A stretch of 51,709 nt of DNA from Priapulus caudatus (taxonomy: Eukaryota; Priapulida; Priapulimorpha; Priapulimorphida; Priapulidae): NCBI RefSeq assembly GCF_000485595.1, contig NW_014577126.1, positions 18,990 through 70,698 on the forward strand, written 5' to 3'. Position 1 is the first letter of the stretch, and the number at the start of each line of letters is the position of its first letter. A program made the position numbers and the translations under genes. Positions 1 to 11,215 of this stretch are shown piece by piece. The notes under the pieces are model-generated. The model did not search any database, was not told the origin of the DNA, and saw only the letters and a list, made by a program, of their open reading frames with translations.

Positions 1-37
1 TGGTATTGTTTACCATATAGTCTAGACTAGACAATCC

Positions 38-436
38 GTGGACGTGCACACGCATGCACACACGCACGCATGCACACACGTGTACCTGCACACGCACGCA
101 CACACGCACGCATGCACGTACATATATGACCACACGCACACGCACACACGCACGCATGCACGTACATGTATGACCACACGCACGCACACACGTGCACGTT
201 TACACGCACGCACACACGTGCACGTTTACACGCACGCACGCACGTGCACGTTTACACGCACGCACACACGTGCACGTTTACACGCACGCACACACGTGCA
301 CGTTTACACGCACGCACACACGTGCACGTTTACACGCACGCACACACGTGCACGTTTACACGCACACACGTACACGTTTACACGCACGCACACACGCACG
401 CACGCACGCACGTGGACGTGCACACCCACGCACGCA
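38..436. repeat. CA/CG-rich microsatellite with 26-bp minisatellite core
   Basis: Dense CACACGCACG repeats. Between about 185 and 390 they are organised into a roughly 26-bp unit, CGCACGCACACACGTGCACG followed by TTTACA, repeated about seven times with few changes. Open frames of up to 140 codons cross it, but they encode only His/Thr/Ala/Arg (or Val/Cys/Arg on the other strand) and are products of the repeat, not genes. Confidence 0.9.
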
Positions 437-450
437 TATATATTGTCAGC

Positions 451-1045
451 GCTAATATAGGTGGTGTGCGACAGTAGGGGCTCTTCTGCAAGTCATACAT
501 GTACCTACATACATACATGAATCTCAATAAACATATTACATAACTCTTCAGCACACACAAAAGAATAAACACCCACTTCACCCACTCTATCCCGGGTGTG
601 CATATGGGTACGCGGATAATCTTCACCTCTGCAGATGTGCTGCCCTCCAGCGGCAACTGTTTCTAGCGGCTAACCCCGAATAGGGAAATAGCTTAAGGCG
701 GGTCGTTTGTTTAAACGCTGGGCACTGACCGGAACCAGTCCCATAACGCGACAGCCAGTTAGCGAGCAGGATAAGGCCGATTGGCCAGGAGAAAGACAAT
801 AGACCGGACAGACGTATAAAACCGCGCGCACAAAATGTGCGGGGTTGCTCTGACACTCTCTGTTTTCATCGCCTGTAACATACTGCGTACACCGTCTCTG
901 CGACCGCATATCAACTGTAGAAATCGTAAGTTACGTTTCATGTCACCGTGCAAACATATGTACGCGACACTACCCCGTCGTGGAATTATACATTAGTTAA
1001 GATATGTTCATTAAATACTTACTTGCTTTAATACGTACATATCAG
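451..1045. other. Non-coding stretch with a possible promoter
   Basis: No convincing coding region. The only structured signal is the CCAAT/TATA/splice-donor arrangement annotated separately at 779-927. Confidence 0.5.
779..927 (+). promoter_or_regulatory. Candidate TATA promoter and first exon
   Basis: An inverted CCAAT box (GATTGG, 779-784) lies about 30 bp upstream of a TATA box (TATAAAA, 815-821). A start site would be expected near 845. A good splice donor context, AAATC|GTAAGTT, lies at 926. The spacing fits an RNA polymerase II promoter with a short non-coding first exon. No downstream exon is recognised, so this could equally be part of a mobile element or chance. The reading is inference from motifs only. 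Confidence 0.28.
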
Positions 1046-1050
1046 TTCTT

Positions 1051-1372
1051 TTGTTACCGCCGCCCAACGGAGTTGGAGGTTGTGTTTTCGCTCTCGTGTG
1101 CGTGTGTTCGTGTGTTAGTGTGTTCGTGTGTCGCGCGATCGATATTAGCGCGTCAGCCAGCGAGCCAGCGAGCGTGTACATGTGAGCTAGCAGCAGCAAC
1201 GAGCGGCTGCTACGAGCGAGCGAACAGCAAGCCAGTAAGCCAGCGTGTACATGTCAGTACGCTCGCGTATATTGTGGCTTATTCGTGTGTTCCTCAGTCG
1301 TATGGCGTATGGCGTATGGCGTATGTCGCTGGCGGAGGTATGCACTCTCCGTGAGTGCACTCTGTCTAGTTG
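1051..1372. repeat. ACCTCCGCC-type dispersed repeat, copy 1
   Basis: The left edge resembles a hairpin (ACCGCCGCCCAACGGAG, then GGAGGTTGTGTTTTCG). The right edge is CTGGCGGAGGTATGCACTC followed by GAGTGC and TCTAGTTG. The interior is GT-rich followed by AGC/CAGCGAG tandem motifs beginning GCGCGATCGAT. A second, diverged copy is at 3451-3737. The edges match in inverted orientation, as in a MITE. I recall a similar repeat from several animal genomes, but the superfamily cannot be assigned here. Confidence 0.5.
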
Positions 1373-2113
1373 TTTATGTGTTGTACATGACAGACGTTTA
1401 GCACCGGTGTATCACACCGACACGTACCACAATTATTCACGATAGAATAACCGTCTGTTACATGTGTGTGCGTAGTTTCGGGCGGGTTAGACATTGAAGG
1501 GTAGCTGTGTGTGCAGCGCTGTGTGGAGCCCAGCTGGGTGTCTACGCGCGCGTGCGCGGGCGCATGTCTGTGTATGCGCGTGCGTACACAGGAGCCCGTG
1601 TGTGTTGTATGTGTATGTGCGTGCGTGGGTGCTTCCGTGCGTGGGAGCGTGCGTCCATTGGCGAATGCGTCAGTGATTGCGTGTATGTACAGAGACTGCT
1701 GCATACGGTAGAGAGCTTGAACGGCTGTGCGCTGCTCACCACTGTTCGACGCGTGTGCTGTTACTTCGCGCGAGTAAATATATAGCTCTGCGTTGCTGCG
1801 CACATTGCAGAAATCTCACCGTATATGCGACTGATAAATCGCTGACGGCTACCCATTTCTCTGCCATTTTCTGCCATTAACGTGACATATACTCTGCTTG
1901 CTAGTATTCGCAACTATAGAAGATGCTTTGCCATCATCAGACTGTAATATTCAAGCAACTGAAATGAGACAGAAAGAGAGGGAGAGAAAGAGCGAGAGAG
2001 AGAGATATATCAGCCGGAGGCACAATGCCTAGAGAATAGTAGACAGGCAACACGCACACACGCACTATCATTATCTGCGCGTGTTGCAGTTGTTGTAGGC
2101 GTAGCTAAATAAA
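1373..2113. other. Non-coding, GT/GC-rich then GA-rich
   Basis: It contains a GTGTGTGCGTGC-rich segment (about 1455-1680) and a (GA)n tract near 1971-2005. No gene is recognised, and the short frames here are low-complexity Cys/Val/Arg. Confidence 0.5.
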
Positions 2114-2317
2114 TACTGTATAAGCTGTATATTTAGCGGTGGTTTAATTTTCGCGAATTTCGCGAACACGTCCCCGATCGCAAAAATAACAACACGCGAA
2201 TCATTCATACCGAATAATACATAATTCACCGACCGCGAAATTAACCACTCGCGAAATTGTCCGTCAAGTCTGGATTCGCGAAAATATCTGTACGCGAAAA
2301 ATACGGCTTATACAGTA
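2114..2317. mobile_element. Small inverted-repeat element (MITE-like)
   Basis: The segment begins TACTGTATAAGC and ends GCTTATACAGTA, a perfect 12-bp inverted repeat. The match continues imperfectly inward (AAGCTGTATATTT against AAGCCGTATTTTT, then TTCGCGAAT on both sides). The interior is rich in TTCGCG motifs. I cannot see a target-site duplication, so the ends are taken from the inverted repeat alone. Confidence 0.6.
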
Positions 2318-2588
2318 CTCGAACGTGGTCACCAGGTGTGAGGGCAGGAGGAGGAATCTCGATAGCGCGTAAGAATAGAGAATTATTCTTCCTAACCATG
2401 ACTCAACGAGAACGAACTCGAATATATAATTCAGCGCCGTGCTACCACAACATTAGCGCGGCATCGCCATTGTACATAAAGCAGCCATGACCCACCTGTA
2501 TCACCCGGTAGGTCACCATCCCAGCCCGCAAATGCGAGCGCATATTATATTGGAAACACAAGACAAGAGCTCGCTCCGGGCATTTTCG

Positions 2589-2632
<44 letters not shown>

Positions 2633-3005
2633 TATCTCTTAAGTTCCCTTGAAGTTAGTCTACTTCTGATGTAATATATACTATATATATATAGTATATA
2701 GTAATTTATATATATACAACTGTTCCATTCGCTGGTCGTCCATTCATCTGGGATAGCGCACAAACGTTGTCAGCAGAAAAAACGCCAATGAGCAGCAGAG
2801 GGTGGCGTATGCGTTCATCTAACGAACGACTCGGGCTGATATAACAGTGGCTTCACTAATGAGCAAACGCGCGGCCGTGTAGGAAAGCACCGCCAATATA
2901 CGCGGTAGCGACGTGTCGGCTTACACGGAGAGTGCGGTCGCATCGCATACGCTTGGATGTACGGGAATATATCCATTATCACAGATACCAGGCGTACATA
3001 ATAAG
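2318..3005. other. Non-coding with AT-rich tracts
   Basis: Contains a (TA)n microsatellite at 2590-2630 and an AT palindrome near 2672-2703. No gene is seen. Confidence 0.5.
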
Positions 3006-3355
3006 CACAGGCACTTGGAACGTCTCAATAAAAAATAAAAAGGTAAATAAACCCGAAATGTATTTACTACCAAAGTCTTAATGTTTTACTACTCTATTTC
3101 ACCTATTATTGCCGATAATTACATGTAAATGTATTTAAAAATATTATGTATAACTCTCTTATTCATGTTGTTTGTGCACAGGGCGTGCGTGCGGTGTACT
3201 GGTGTGTTGCAGATGAACATTTGACCGGCATTTACGGGTAATTATCGGCAATAATAGGCGTAATAGAGTAGAGAAACATTAAGACTTTGGTAGTAAATAC
3301 ATTTCGTGTTTATTTACCATTATTATATTTTATTGAGACGTTCCAAGTGCCTGTG
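3006..3355. mobile_element. hAT-like MITE, 350 bp, 8-bp target duplication
   Basis: The terminal inverted repeats are about 115 bp each. The left begins CACAGGCACTTGGAACGTC and the right ends GACGTTCCAAGTGCCTGTG. The arms also share the blocks GGTAAATAAA, ACTACCAAAGTCTTAATG and TTGCCGATAATTA. Perfect 8-bp direct repeats ATAATAAG flank it (2998-3005 and 3356-3363). An 8-bp duplication is typical of hAT transposons but also occurs in P elements, so the superfamily is an inference. There is no coding capacity. A related left end is at 31006. Confidence 0.85.
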
Positions 3356-3450
3356 ATAATAAGGGGATACATTACGATAGGTGGTACATAATCCCCCTAG
3401 TCCTGTTAGATACACTCCTACCTCATCGGTGACTACAATATTACATCATT

Positions 3451-3737
3451 ACCTCCGCCAAGGAAGTAATGTAATCGGTCTCGTGTGTGTGTACGTGTGT
3501 GTGTGTGTCCAGTCCGCGCGGCGCGATCGATAGCGCGTCGAGTCAGCGAGCGGCGAGTCAGCAGCAGGCGAGTGAGTCAGCAACAACCACCAGCGAGTGG
3601 CGAGTCAGCAGCCGCCACCAGCGAGCGGCGAGTCAGCAGCAGGCGATTCATTCAGCAGCAGCCAGCAGCGAGCGGCGAGCCAGCTCGTAACACATACATG
3701 TTACATGCTGGCGAAGGTATGCACGTATGTCTAGTTT
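3451..3737. repeat. ACCTCCGCC-type dispersed repeat, copy 2
   Basis: It starts ACCTCCGCCAAGGAAGTAAT and ends GCTGGCGAAGGTATGCACG then TCTAGTTT, matching the edges of the copy at 1051-1372. The interior also carries GCGCGATCGAT and an AGCGAGCGGCGAGTCAGCAG tandem array. Frames across it read Ser/Gln/Arg/Ala repeats and are not genes. Confidence 0.5.
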
Positions 3738-4280
3738 ACAATAGAGATGCACGCGCGCCCGTAACAACGCACGTACGCACGCCCGTTCAAACGCACGCAT
3801 GTCCGTTCAAACGCACGCATGCACACACGCACGTAAGCAATCATGTTCCCACACACGAGTCTGGCTTGCGCAAAGAAAATGATCATTCACATACGCACAC
3901 GTGCATACACGCACGTTCATAGGCACGCACGCACCCGCGCATGCACGCATACGATCAAGATACGATGCGATACGCGCCTCCCGAGGATTTTGCGTATATG
4001 TTCACAAATACCATCGTAATCTGTGTGAAAGCTTCACACGCCCACAATTACAGATAAATAAATAACAGTTAGCTACTAGAGCCATGGCGCGTTTTCTTTA
4101 TAACTGTAATGAACACAAACTACATCGTAAAACGCTATCGCGATAATTGAAGAACGCGCGAGAACGCAGATAAACGAGGGGATAGAGAGGAAGCACATGC
4201 ACGCACGCACGGCGCGCACACACGCACACACACACGCACACACACGCACACGCACACATACATATATACATACTACCCTG
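3738..4280. repeat. Non-coding with CA/ACGC microsatellites
   Basis: ACGCACG-rich tracts lie at about 3770-3955 and a (CA)n tract at 4196-4262. No gene is recognised. Confidence 0.6.
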
Positions 4281-5482
4281 CCGAGGACTCTACAAGACGG
4301 ATCATGAGAAACATTCTAAAACAGAATACAGCAATAGTAACCGCCGTTCGATTAAACCCTAACCTTAGCTATCACCCGAATCCTACGGTTAGTAGATTCA
4401 TGGCCTTCTTGGGATAGCGGAGAGACGAAACTTCAGCGTCCTAGTCTGTCCCTAAACTGCCGTGCCACGCCCACAAATCTCCCGGGTGCTCCCCCTCTCC
4501 CGCGCGCGCTTTCTGTCCCTCTCTGTTTTCCCCTTCCCCTCTCATTAGCTCACCACTCGCTCTCTTACTCTCTTCCCCCTCTCTCCAACTCCCTGGTTCG
4601 TTCTTTCTCTCTCCCCCTCTCCCCTGGCTCCCTCCCTCCCTCACTTCCTCCTTGTCTCCCTTCCTTCCTTACTTTCTCTCGTTCTCTCCCTCTATCTATC
4701 TATCTATCTATCCATCCATCCGCCCGTCCGTCCGTCCGTCCGTCCATCTATCCATCCATCCATCAATCTAACTATATATCTATCCTTATCTCGCGAGCTC
4801 TCTCTATCTCTTTCTCTCTCTCTCTTATTATCTACTTATCTCTCAATCTCTATCCCTCTCCAACCGGTATAACTTCACCTCGTATACGTCGAGGTACATT
4901 CCATGTGCATTCCCGTATCGCAATCGTCTGCTCTATTTTACGCGCGTGCTTCTGTTTGTGTTTACGACTTAACGCGCTCGTTACGTTGCTCGTTTATAGC
5001 GGATGCTCTAACGTCAGGCCGTTGCTCACGCGTCTGCCCCAATTTAATTAATTTCTGTTCGATGCTTATTCAGGCCTGCTGCCGCTCAGCCCCCCCCTCC
5101 AGATCTGAGCGCCATCTAGCGTGCCTCACATACAGCGAAACCTACGAACGCAGTCTTCTTCTTCGTTGAGTCCAGATCTGGAATTTAATCAATCAGACGG
5201 CGCCAATGATCCGCACAGTCGATTTCCACCTGGCCCCCTTCGCGGGAATCGGGTGGAGAAACGTGCGCAGTGATCCCTAGTGGGTTAAAACATGCGCGTG
5301 ACGATCGATATAGGTGTGAATAATAGGTGTGGACGCGCTCTAGCTCTAGCTGGCTAATAAAATGAACGCTGTGGGGGGAAAACCCGAAAATAAACGCTAA
5401 TGATTTTGTAAATGCATCACGTAACTGTGCCACGACGTGGCAGTAGCAGGGCAGGACGCCGGTGCAAATGCCTCCGCCGCTT
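4281..5482. other. Non-coding, strongly polypyrimidine in part
   Basis: From about 4480 to 4860 the plus strand is almost entirely C and T, including CTAT, CCAT and CCGT tetranucleotide runs. The rest has no recognisable gene. Confidence 0.55.
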
Positions 5483-5492
5483 CACAACAAAT

Positions 5493-5703
5493 GCACCCGG
5501 CAGTTAGATGCGATATGATATGACTACTAGGCACTTAGGATATGACTACTAGGCACTTAAAAAAAAACACCCCTAACCCTAACCCTAACCTAACCTAAAC
5601 CCTAAACCTAACCTAAACCCTAACCCTAACACTAAAAAAAAAAAAAATTAAATTAAATTAAAGTGCCTAGTAGTCATATCATATCGCATCTAACTGCCGG
5701 TTG
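5493..5703. mobile_element. Inverted-repeat element carrying telomere-like repeats
   Basis: The left arm is CCGGCAGTTAGATGCGATAT followed by GATATGACTACTAGGCACTT. The right arm is its near-perfect reverse complement, ending CTAACTGCCGG at 5700. Between the arms lie degenerate CCCTAA repeats (about 5570-5631) and A-rich sequence. The 10-bp direct repeat CACAACAAAT lies outside both ends (5483-5492 and 5704-5713). It has no coding capacity. This is seen directly; its transposon family is not known to me. Confidence 0.75.
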
Positions 5704-5713
5704 CACAACAAAT

Positions 5714-6394
5714 CTTTTACGAGAGGTCACTGCTGCTCGAGTGCGCAGTAGTGGGCCATGGCGTGGCGGCGGGAGAGGCCGGCAGTGACGTACTAGTACG
5801 CATGCGCACGCGCGACCAGCATTAAAGGAACAGCCGAGATACGGATCGACTTAAAATTTTAGATGGATAATTTAGAGCCTTTTTCTCATGCGAGTATCAT
5901 GTGGCATGCCTTCGGGAGCTGAGATTTGACTCTCTGAAATGAGCCCCCAAAACACAGAAATCAATGGAAATTAATGTTCGCTCCATACGGTTAGTCGCAG
6001 TGTTAGCACTAGGGTTAGAGTGAATTGCAACCAACAGAGTTAAGATATTTTGATACTGCTAGTGTTAGGGGTGCCGCAAAAGAGTGAAACGAGCGTAATT
6101 ATCTATTTTCTGGCACCAAATGAGTGTAAATGAGTGTATTTCAATGTACATATGTAAATAACATCTACATTTGTACACGGATATGTACATGTTTACATAA
6201 ATACATGTTTAAATGTCATTTGAACATGCATGTGTCTAAAAGCCATGCTAGAGGATTTGCATAACTGATTTTTCTTAACATAAAACTTTTCTTGTGCAGA
6301 ACAGCATTTCCTACCATGCCGTTTAAGGTGTTGTACAACAGTAGAAGGCGTCCATAGGCAGCAGGCCTGAATTAGCATCGAACAGAAATTAATT
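5714..6394. other. Non-coding stretch
   Basis: No gene, tandem array or inverted repeat that I can support. GTACAT/ACATGT-rich motifs occur around 6140-6215. Confidence 0.45.
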
Positions 6395-6815
6395 AAAAAG
6401 ACTCACACTGTTTCTTCGCATACACAACATACAATTTATTCATATTAAATAACTACAGATTCATGCTCTATGCTCCGCTTGAAACTTTTGCCAGCTCTAT
6501 GACGCGCATTTCTACAAAGTAAGTAGTCGGATCACATTTCAAACACAAAATGTGTTATGACCAACCGGTCACCATGGCTACGCCACTTGACGGAATGTCA
6601 CAACTACGACAAGACCAATTTTACTTCTAATGTTTTCTAGACGTCCACAAGGTATCTAACTTGCGTGCATAATGCAAATTATTACACTCTAGTACCTAAT
6701 ATTACCGAAAAAAATCCCCAAAAAGGCTTTTTCTAGCGACCAAATAGTGCAATTTAAACAGGTTGAAAGGTGAGCAATTTGCGGAGGCTTACTGTTGTAT
6801 GCCTCCTTAAGTGCC
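6395..6815. repeat. Diverged dispersed repeat, copy 1
   Basis: It shares scattered but ordered blocks with 35275-35670: AAATTAATTAAAAA at the left, an AGTTTATTCAT-like block, CCGTTACCATGGTTACGTCACTTG-like sequence in the middle (ACCATGGCTACGCCACTTG here), and GCGGAGGCTTACTGTTG at the right. It is an old repeat of unknown type. Confidence 0.5.
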
Positions 6816-7485
6816 AGGTCGCCTCGCTAACAGAATTGCTGCCTGGATAACGGCAGCGAGCACTGAAATGTTCGTTGCCAACGCATGCATTCGCCAGGCA
6901 GTTAATGCGAAGCCATCATCGCAATAGGACACGACCGCAACTATAGCAATCCATAACAATAACATAGCAATAACGAAGTGATTTAACTCCAAAAAGAAGA
7001 AACGGCGCATGTATACAAAGGCATACGAGGCACCGCGGCAGAAAGGCAGGCTCTGCGGCAGTCGAGGTCAGAGAATGCATTCTCTCTACTCGCGCGTGTG
7101 CACGCATCTAGAAGCTATCGACATGTTCGCATACCCGCTGGTCACGGTGAAAACTCCCATCACCATTTTCCCCAGCGCACGTCGCATTTATCATATTATT
7201 ACACGACGCAAGCATCATCCATCATTGACGATTATCGATCTACTTTCATTTAGGCAGATATCCGTAATTTTACTGGAACCGTTCGTAATATATGCCATCC
7301 GCCTTTAATAACATAATTACTGCATTAGCACCCCACGCGAGGTCAACGTGTGAATGGATTCATGGACAGCACACCTGTATACGTGCGACCGTCAATATAG
7401 AGGGCGTGTCGATGTGTACCGAATCCACGTGTAAGCCCGTCTGCAACGAGACCAAACCGTTGGTTAATCTAAAGTAATGACCGGT
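6816..7485. other. Non-coding stretch
   Basis: Frames of up to 99 codons have no recognisable domain and normal stop density. I see no supported gene. Confidence 0.4.
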
Positions 7486-7587
7486 ACTAACGGGGTATAC
7501 AAACGGGGTATACTAACGGGGTATACTAACGGGGTATACTAACGGGGTATACTAACGGGGTATACTAACGGGGTATACAAACGGGAC
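7486..7587. repeat. 14-bp tandem array
   Basis: About seven copies of ACTAACGGGGTATA, the outer copies reading ACAAACGGGGTATA. Units are nearly identical. Confidence 0.9.
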
Positions 7588-7636
7588 AATATCTGGTATT
7601 TAGTTGCGCTGTCTCATGCGCTTTCGGGTTTGGTCT

Positions 7637-7911
<275 letters not shown>

Positions 7912-7937
7912 AGGATTAATGCTGTTACATATATACT

Positions 7938-8070
7938 CTCTCTCTCTCTCTCTCTCGCTCGCTCGCTTTCTCTTTCTCTTTCTATATCCCTTTCACGCTC
8001 TCTCTTTCTTTCTCTCTTTCTCGCGCTTATTCTCTCTCTGTATCTCTCTGTCTCTCTCCCTCGTCAGTCT
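7938..8070. repeat. (CT)n-rich tract
   Basis: CTCTCT and CTTTCT runs, with a few CGCTCG units. Confidence 0.85.
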
Positions 8071-8227
8071 GACCCTCCTACACCTGTTATAACGTTTTCT
8101 AGAGAGTAGTGTGCGCATGCCGCGTCTCTTGTTTCCCGTAATGTGCCCGTGTCGAAAGCGGCGAATCTACGCCCGTGTACACATCAGACATGCTAAAAGG
8201 GTATGCTCGTTGTGTGAGCCCCTCCCA

Positions 8228-8590
8228 TGGATTTTAGGGAACAAGGGAACAGGAGCATTAACTTTCAGGGAACAAGCTTAAGAGAACTGCTGATTAGATT
8301 TTTGGGAGCAAGGGATCTCTGATTTTTTTCGCTATTTTCTGAGACTGTTTACAATAAACATCCGTATTTCCGGGTAATTTCAACATAGTGTGCTGTAGGA
8401 ACCATTAGGGTCCACAATTATAGGTTCTTTCATAATTTTTTGGGATTAGGGAAACTGAAAAATAATTTTCGGGATCGCGGGAACATAAGGTAAAAACATT
8501 TTAGGGAACAAGTTTTTTTCATTAATAGGGAATAAGGGAGAAAATGCATAAACATTAAGGGAACATAATATACCCCCCTGGAAGGGGCTC
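8228..8590. repeat. Degenerate GGGAACAAG repeats
   Basis: The motif TTAGGGAACAAGGGA and variants recur irregularly at about 8232, 8268, 8455, 8500, 8525 and 8558, ending CCCCCCTGGAAGGGG. It looks like an old dispersed element with internal repeats. Its ends are not defined. Confidence 0.45.
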
Positions 8591-9499
8591 TCGTGTGCAC
8601 AAGCATCAGTTTGTCGCAAACGAAATAGCATGTGACAGATATCTCCGCATGCAATCGCCGGCTGAGTGCGATTTACGTAAACCATGCATGCAATGAGTAA
8701 CGCGCGAGTCTCAGAGTGTTCTTCAATGAAACTCGCGTCTTAACTCGGTTTCCCCAAGTTGCTGCGACAGTATTGCAAAGTGCGGACGAGTTAGTGTTAG
8801 AGGGTTTGAATCAGTGTTATGCGTCGTGAAGATGTTACTGTGACATGTGAACGATCAGAGCAACATGCTATCGCCCACGTTATAGACTATGCACATGCGT
8901 AGTGCGAAATTTGGCGTGGGTCTAGCACCGAATTGCACACACACACAGTTTAGCGCGGTTTACACTTAGTACGGGCACGCTTCCAAGCGGGCCTGGACGC
9001 CTGGTCCACCTCCATTTGTGGGGCTAGTCCGTACTAGCGCGTATTTACCGCTGGATAGTGTGTACACACTGTAAACATTTAAGCTTGCATCAGGCTCAGG
9101 GTACAAGCTGCTTGATTGGGTCACTGTTACATGTTATTTATATTTTATGCTGTTGTATACGACTATGTGCTGTAACAGCTATGACAGGTTCGTGTATTGT
9201 GTTGCGAGTTAGTTAAGTATCAACTGTTTTCACACACGTGGCTTATTTAGACATACAGTGTCCACATACATGTTTAACATAGCATTAGACTTACATCAGA
9301 GTCCGGTCCAACGTCGGCTCCGGGACACTGGAACGAGACAAACTCATGGCAGCGCTTGTGCACAACAAAGCTGCAAACTGCAACGAAAGAAAAACACAGA
9401 ATAATTGATAAATGTACTTAGAACATAGTTCAGCCGCCGTTGTCTAGGAAAGACGGACGAGACAAGTCTAGTATCACTAATAGTACAGTATATTAGATA
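8591..9499. other. Non-coding stretch
   Basis: No supported gene or repeat apart from short CA runs near 8936-8946. Confidence 0.4.
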
Positions 9500-9874
9500 A
9501 AAATCGTTCAAAATGTGAAAAAAAGTATCAAAATTGGTACACTTGCATACTTTTGTATGCTCTTTCATTTAAAGACAGGAGACACGCGATCCAACTACAA
9601 CTTCGGCCGCCATCTTGAATTCAAAATGGCCGCCGTCATTTCTTAAAAAAATAGCTATATCTCGGTTAATAATCTTCGTACAGACTTGAAAATTGACTGA
9701 CAGACGTAATTTGGGATACTGTTTCATACAACAACGTGATGCATGTGATCCAAGGGCGTTTTCGGCCACCATCTTGGATTCAAAATGGCCGCCATAAAAA
9801 TTACAAACTTTGCAATATTTCCGTTCACGGAAGATATAGAGACGTGAAAATTTGCAGACTGGCGCAGGTTAATA
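9500..9874. repeat. Left terminal inverted repeat of Academ-like element
   Basis: About 375 bp, reverse-complementary to 20659-21030 and, with a deletion, to the right end of piece B. The outer part reads AAAATCGTTCAAAATGTG and the inner end GGCGCAGGTTAATA. It contains paired blocks of GCCGCCATCTTG and AAAATGGCCGCC. The outermost dozen bases differ from the right ends, which continue to ATGGTATCCT, so the exact terminus is uncertain. Confidence 0.85.
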
Positions 9875-10176
9875 CCCAGCCGGCCAAGTCGACACGTGCC
9901 GTATCCAACACGCGTTGGAAACGATGGAAAAACGCGCATTTGATCGTGGAGTTCTAAACATGCATTTTCAATGTGCCGTTCTTCAAGTAAACGCGACGTG
10001 TACACAAGCAGTTAAAAACACGCGCATTAATCTTCTAAATTACGCATGTCCTAATAAGACAACTAGAGTACACATGTAGCAATAAACATCATTAATCCTT
10101 CACTGACTGAACACAAAAAATGGTTAAAAAATCATTACCCAGCAAAAACAGACCAAAATCTCAACGAATTGTTTAA

Positions 10177-10552
10177 AAGGACTACGTCACGAATTTTCTA
10201 TGGTAAAATTTGTAAAAAAAAAAATTGCCATTTTTTTACATTAAAAGTAAGAACTAACGTTACTAAATATATCCTCAAACTCTCACCTGATAAAAATGTT
10301 TTTACGTTGGTTAAATTTGCAAAAATCTAGACGATTTGGTAATTTCTGTTGTCTAACACTATTCCCCCAGTACTGTTCAGATACTGGCGTCTCTCTGTTT
10401 TTCACCGGCAAATTAGGGCATATAAAGAAGGTATAATTTATAAGCATGAAAAGTAAACAGAAACACTAATTGTATTTTCATACATTTTATTTTGTACAAA
10501 TAACACACAAATGTACTACTTGATGGTGCTAGAAATTCGTGACGTAATCACT
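10177..10552. mobile_element. TTAA-flanked MITE, 376 bp, inside piece A
   Basis: It starts AAGGACTACGTCACGAATTT and ends AAATTCGTGACGTAATCACT, an inverted repeat. TTAA lies directly outside both ends (10173-10176 and 10553-10556). Piece B carries the same surrounding sequence without it: AACGAATTCTTTAATTAATT at about 13807-13826 is the empty site. TTAA duplications are typical of piggyBac and Kolobok elements. It has no coding capacity. Confidence 0.85.
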
Positions 10553-11116
10553 TTAATTAATTCCGTCATGATGTGAATGATCGCAATTCCACGTTTATAC
10601 AACGCGAAACAATCGATCGGTAAGCCTATTCGGCGTTTTAACAAATCTTATTGCATATATGTTTTTATTTATTTCTACGGATTTATATAATAAAAAGTGT
10701 TAAAACATAATATATTAACTCATATATGATCCGATAGGTGGCGCGGCCATTGCCTCATGGTCTGATGTGGTAATTTAAAACCACATTAAAAAGAGTGATT
10801 CCATCGTTAGCCTGAAACCGAAACTGGTCTGCTAGACAGCAGTCTGTCTATCGCAGTGCCTTTACCGATCGGTAAAAATACTTTTGGTGTGAAAGATGGA
10901 CAGCTTTGCAAGAGTGTATTATAGCGTAAAATAATTTCAACACATAACATGTAAACATCTTTCTTTTTAATCGTCCATTTAACTGGAATGAAACGTCTGA
11001 TTACAAAGCATGATTTCAAATTATTCTATGCACTCAAATAATTATGGTGTTAGCTGTTTCTTTGTTCCCTATTCTCTTCATAGATGTTGTGGTGATGGTA
11101 TTATATTTCTCTTTTC

Positions 11117-11118
11117 AG
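11117..11118 (+). promoter_or_regulatory. Candidate 3' splice site upstream of the Cys-rich ORF
   Basis: A pyrimidine-rich run ending TTTCTCTTTTCAG|GAGG is a good acceptor. It lies about 100 bp before the ATG at 11216, so the element's first coding exon may follow an intron in the leader. Confidence 0.35.
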
Positions 11119-11215
11119 GAGGACGTCCGGTAAAAATAGTCCACTAGAAACTTCTCTGCTAACCAGCCCCGTAGTATAGACTTACACCATATTCACCACA
11201 TTATGTACCATAACC

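Noticed and set aside
38-460. A 140-codon frame rich in His, Thr and Arg at the left edge, and similar frames at 34717-35152 and 32343-32792
   Set aside because: They arise from CA/GT microsatellites read in any frame. There is no domain and no unique sequence.
3487-3922. Ser/Gln-rich frames near 3.5 kb resembling a low-complexity protein
   Set aside because: They lie wholly in the tandem core of a dispersed repeat, and the related copy at 1.1 kb does not keep the frame.
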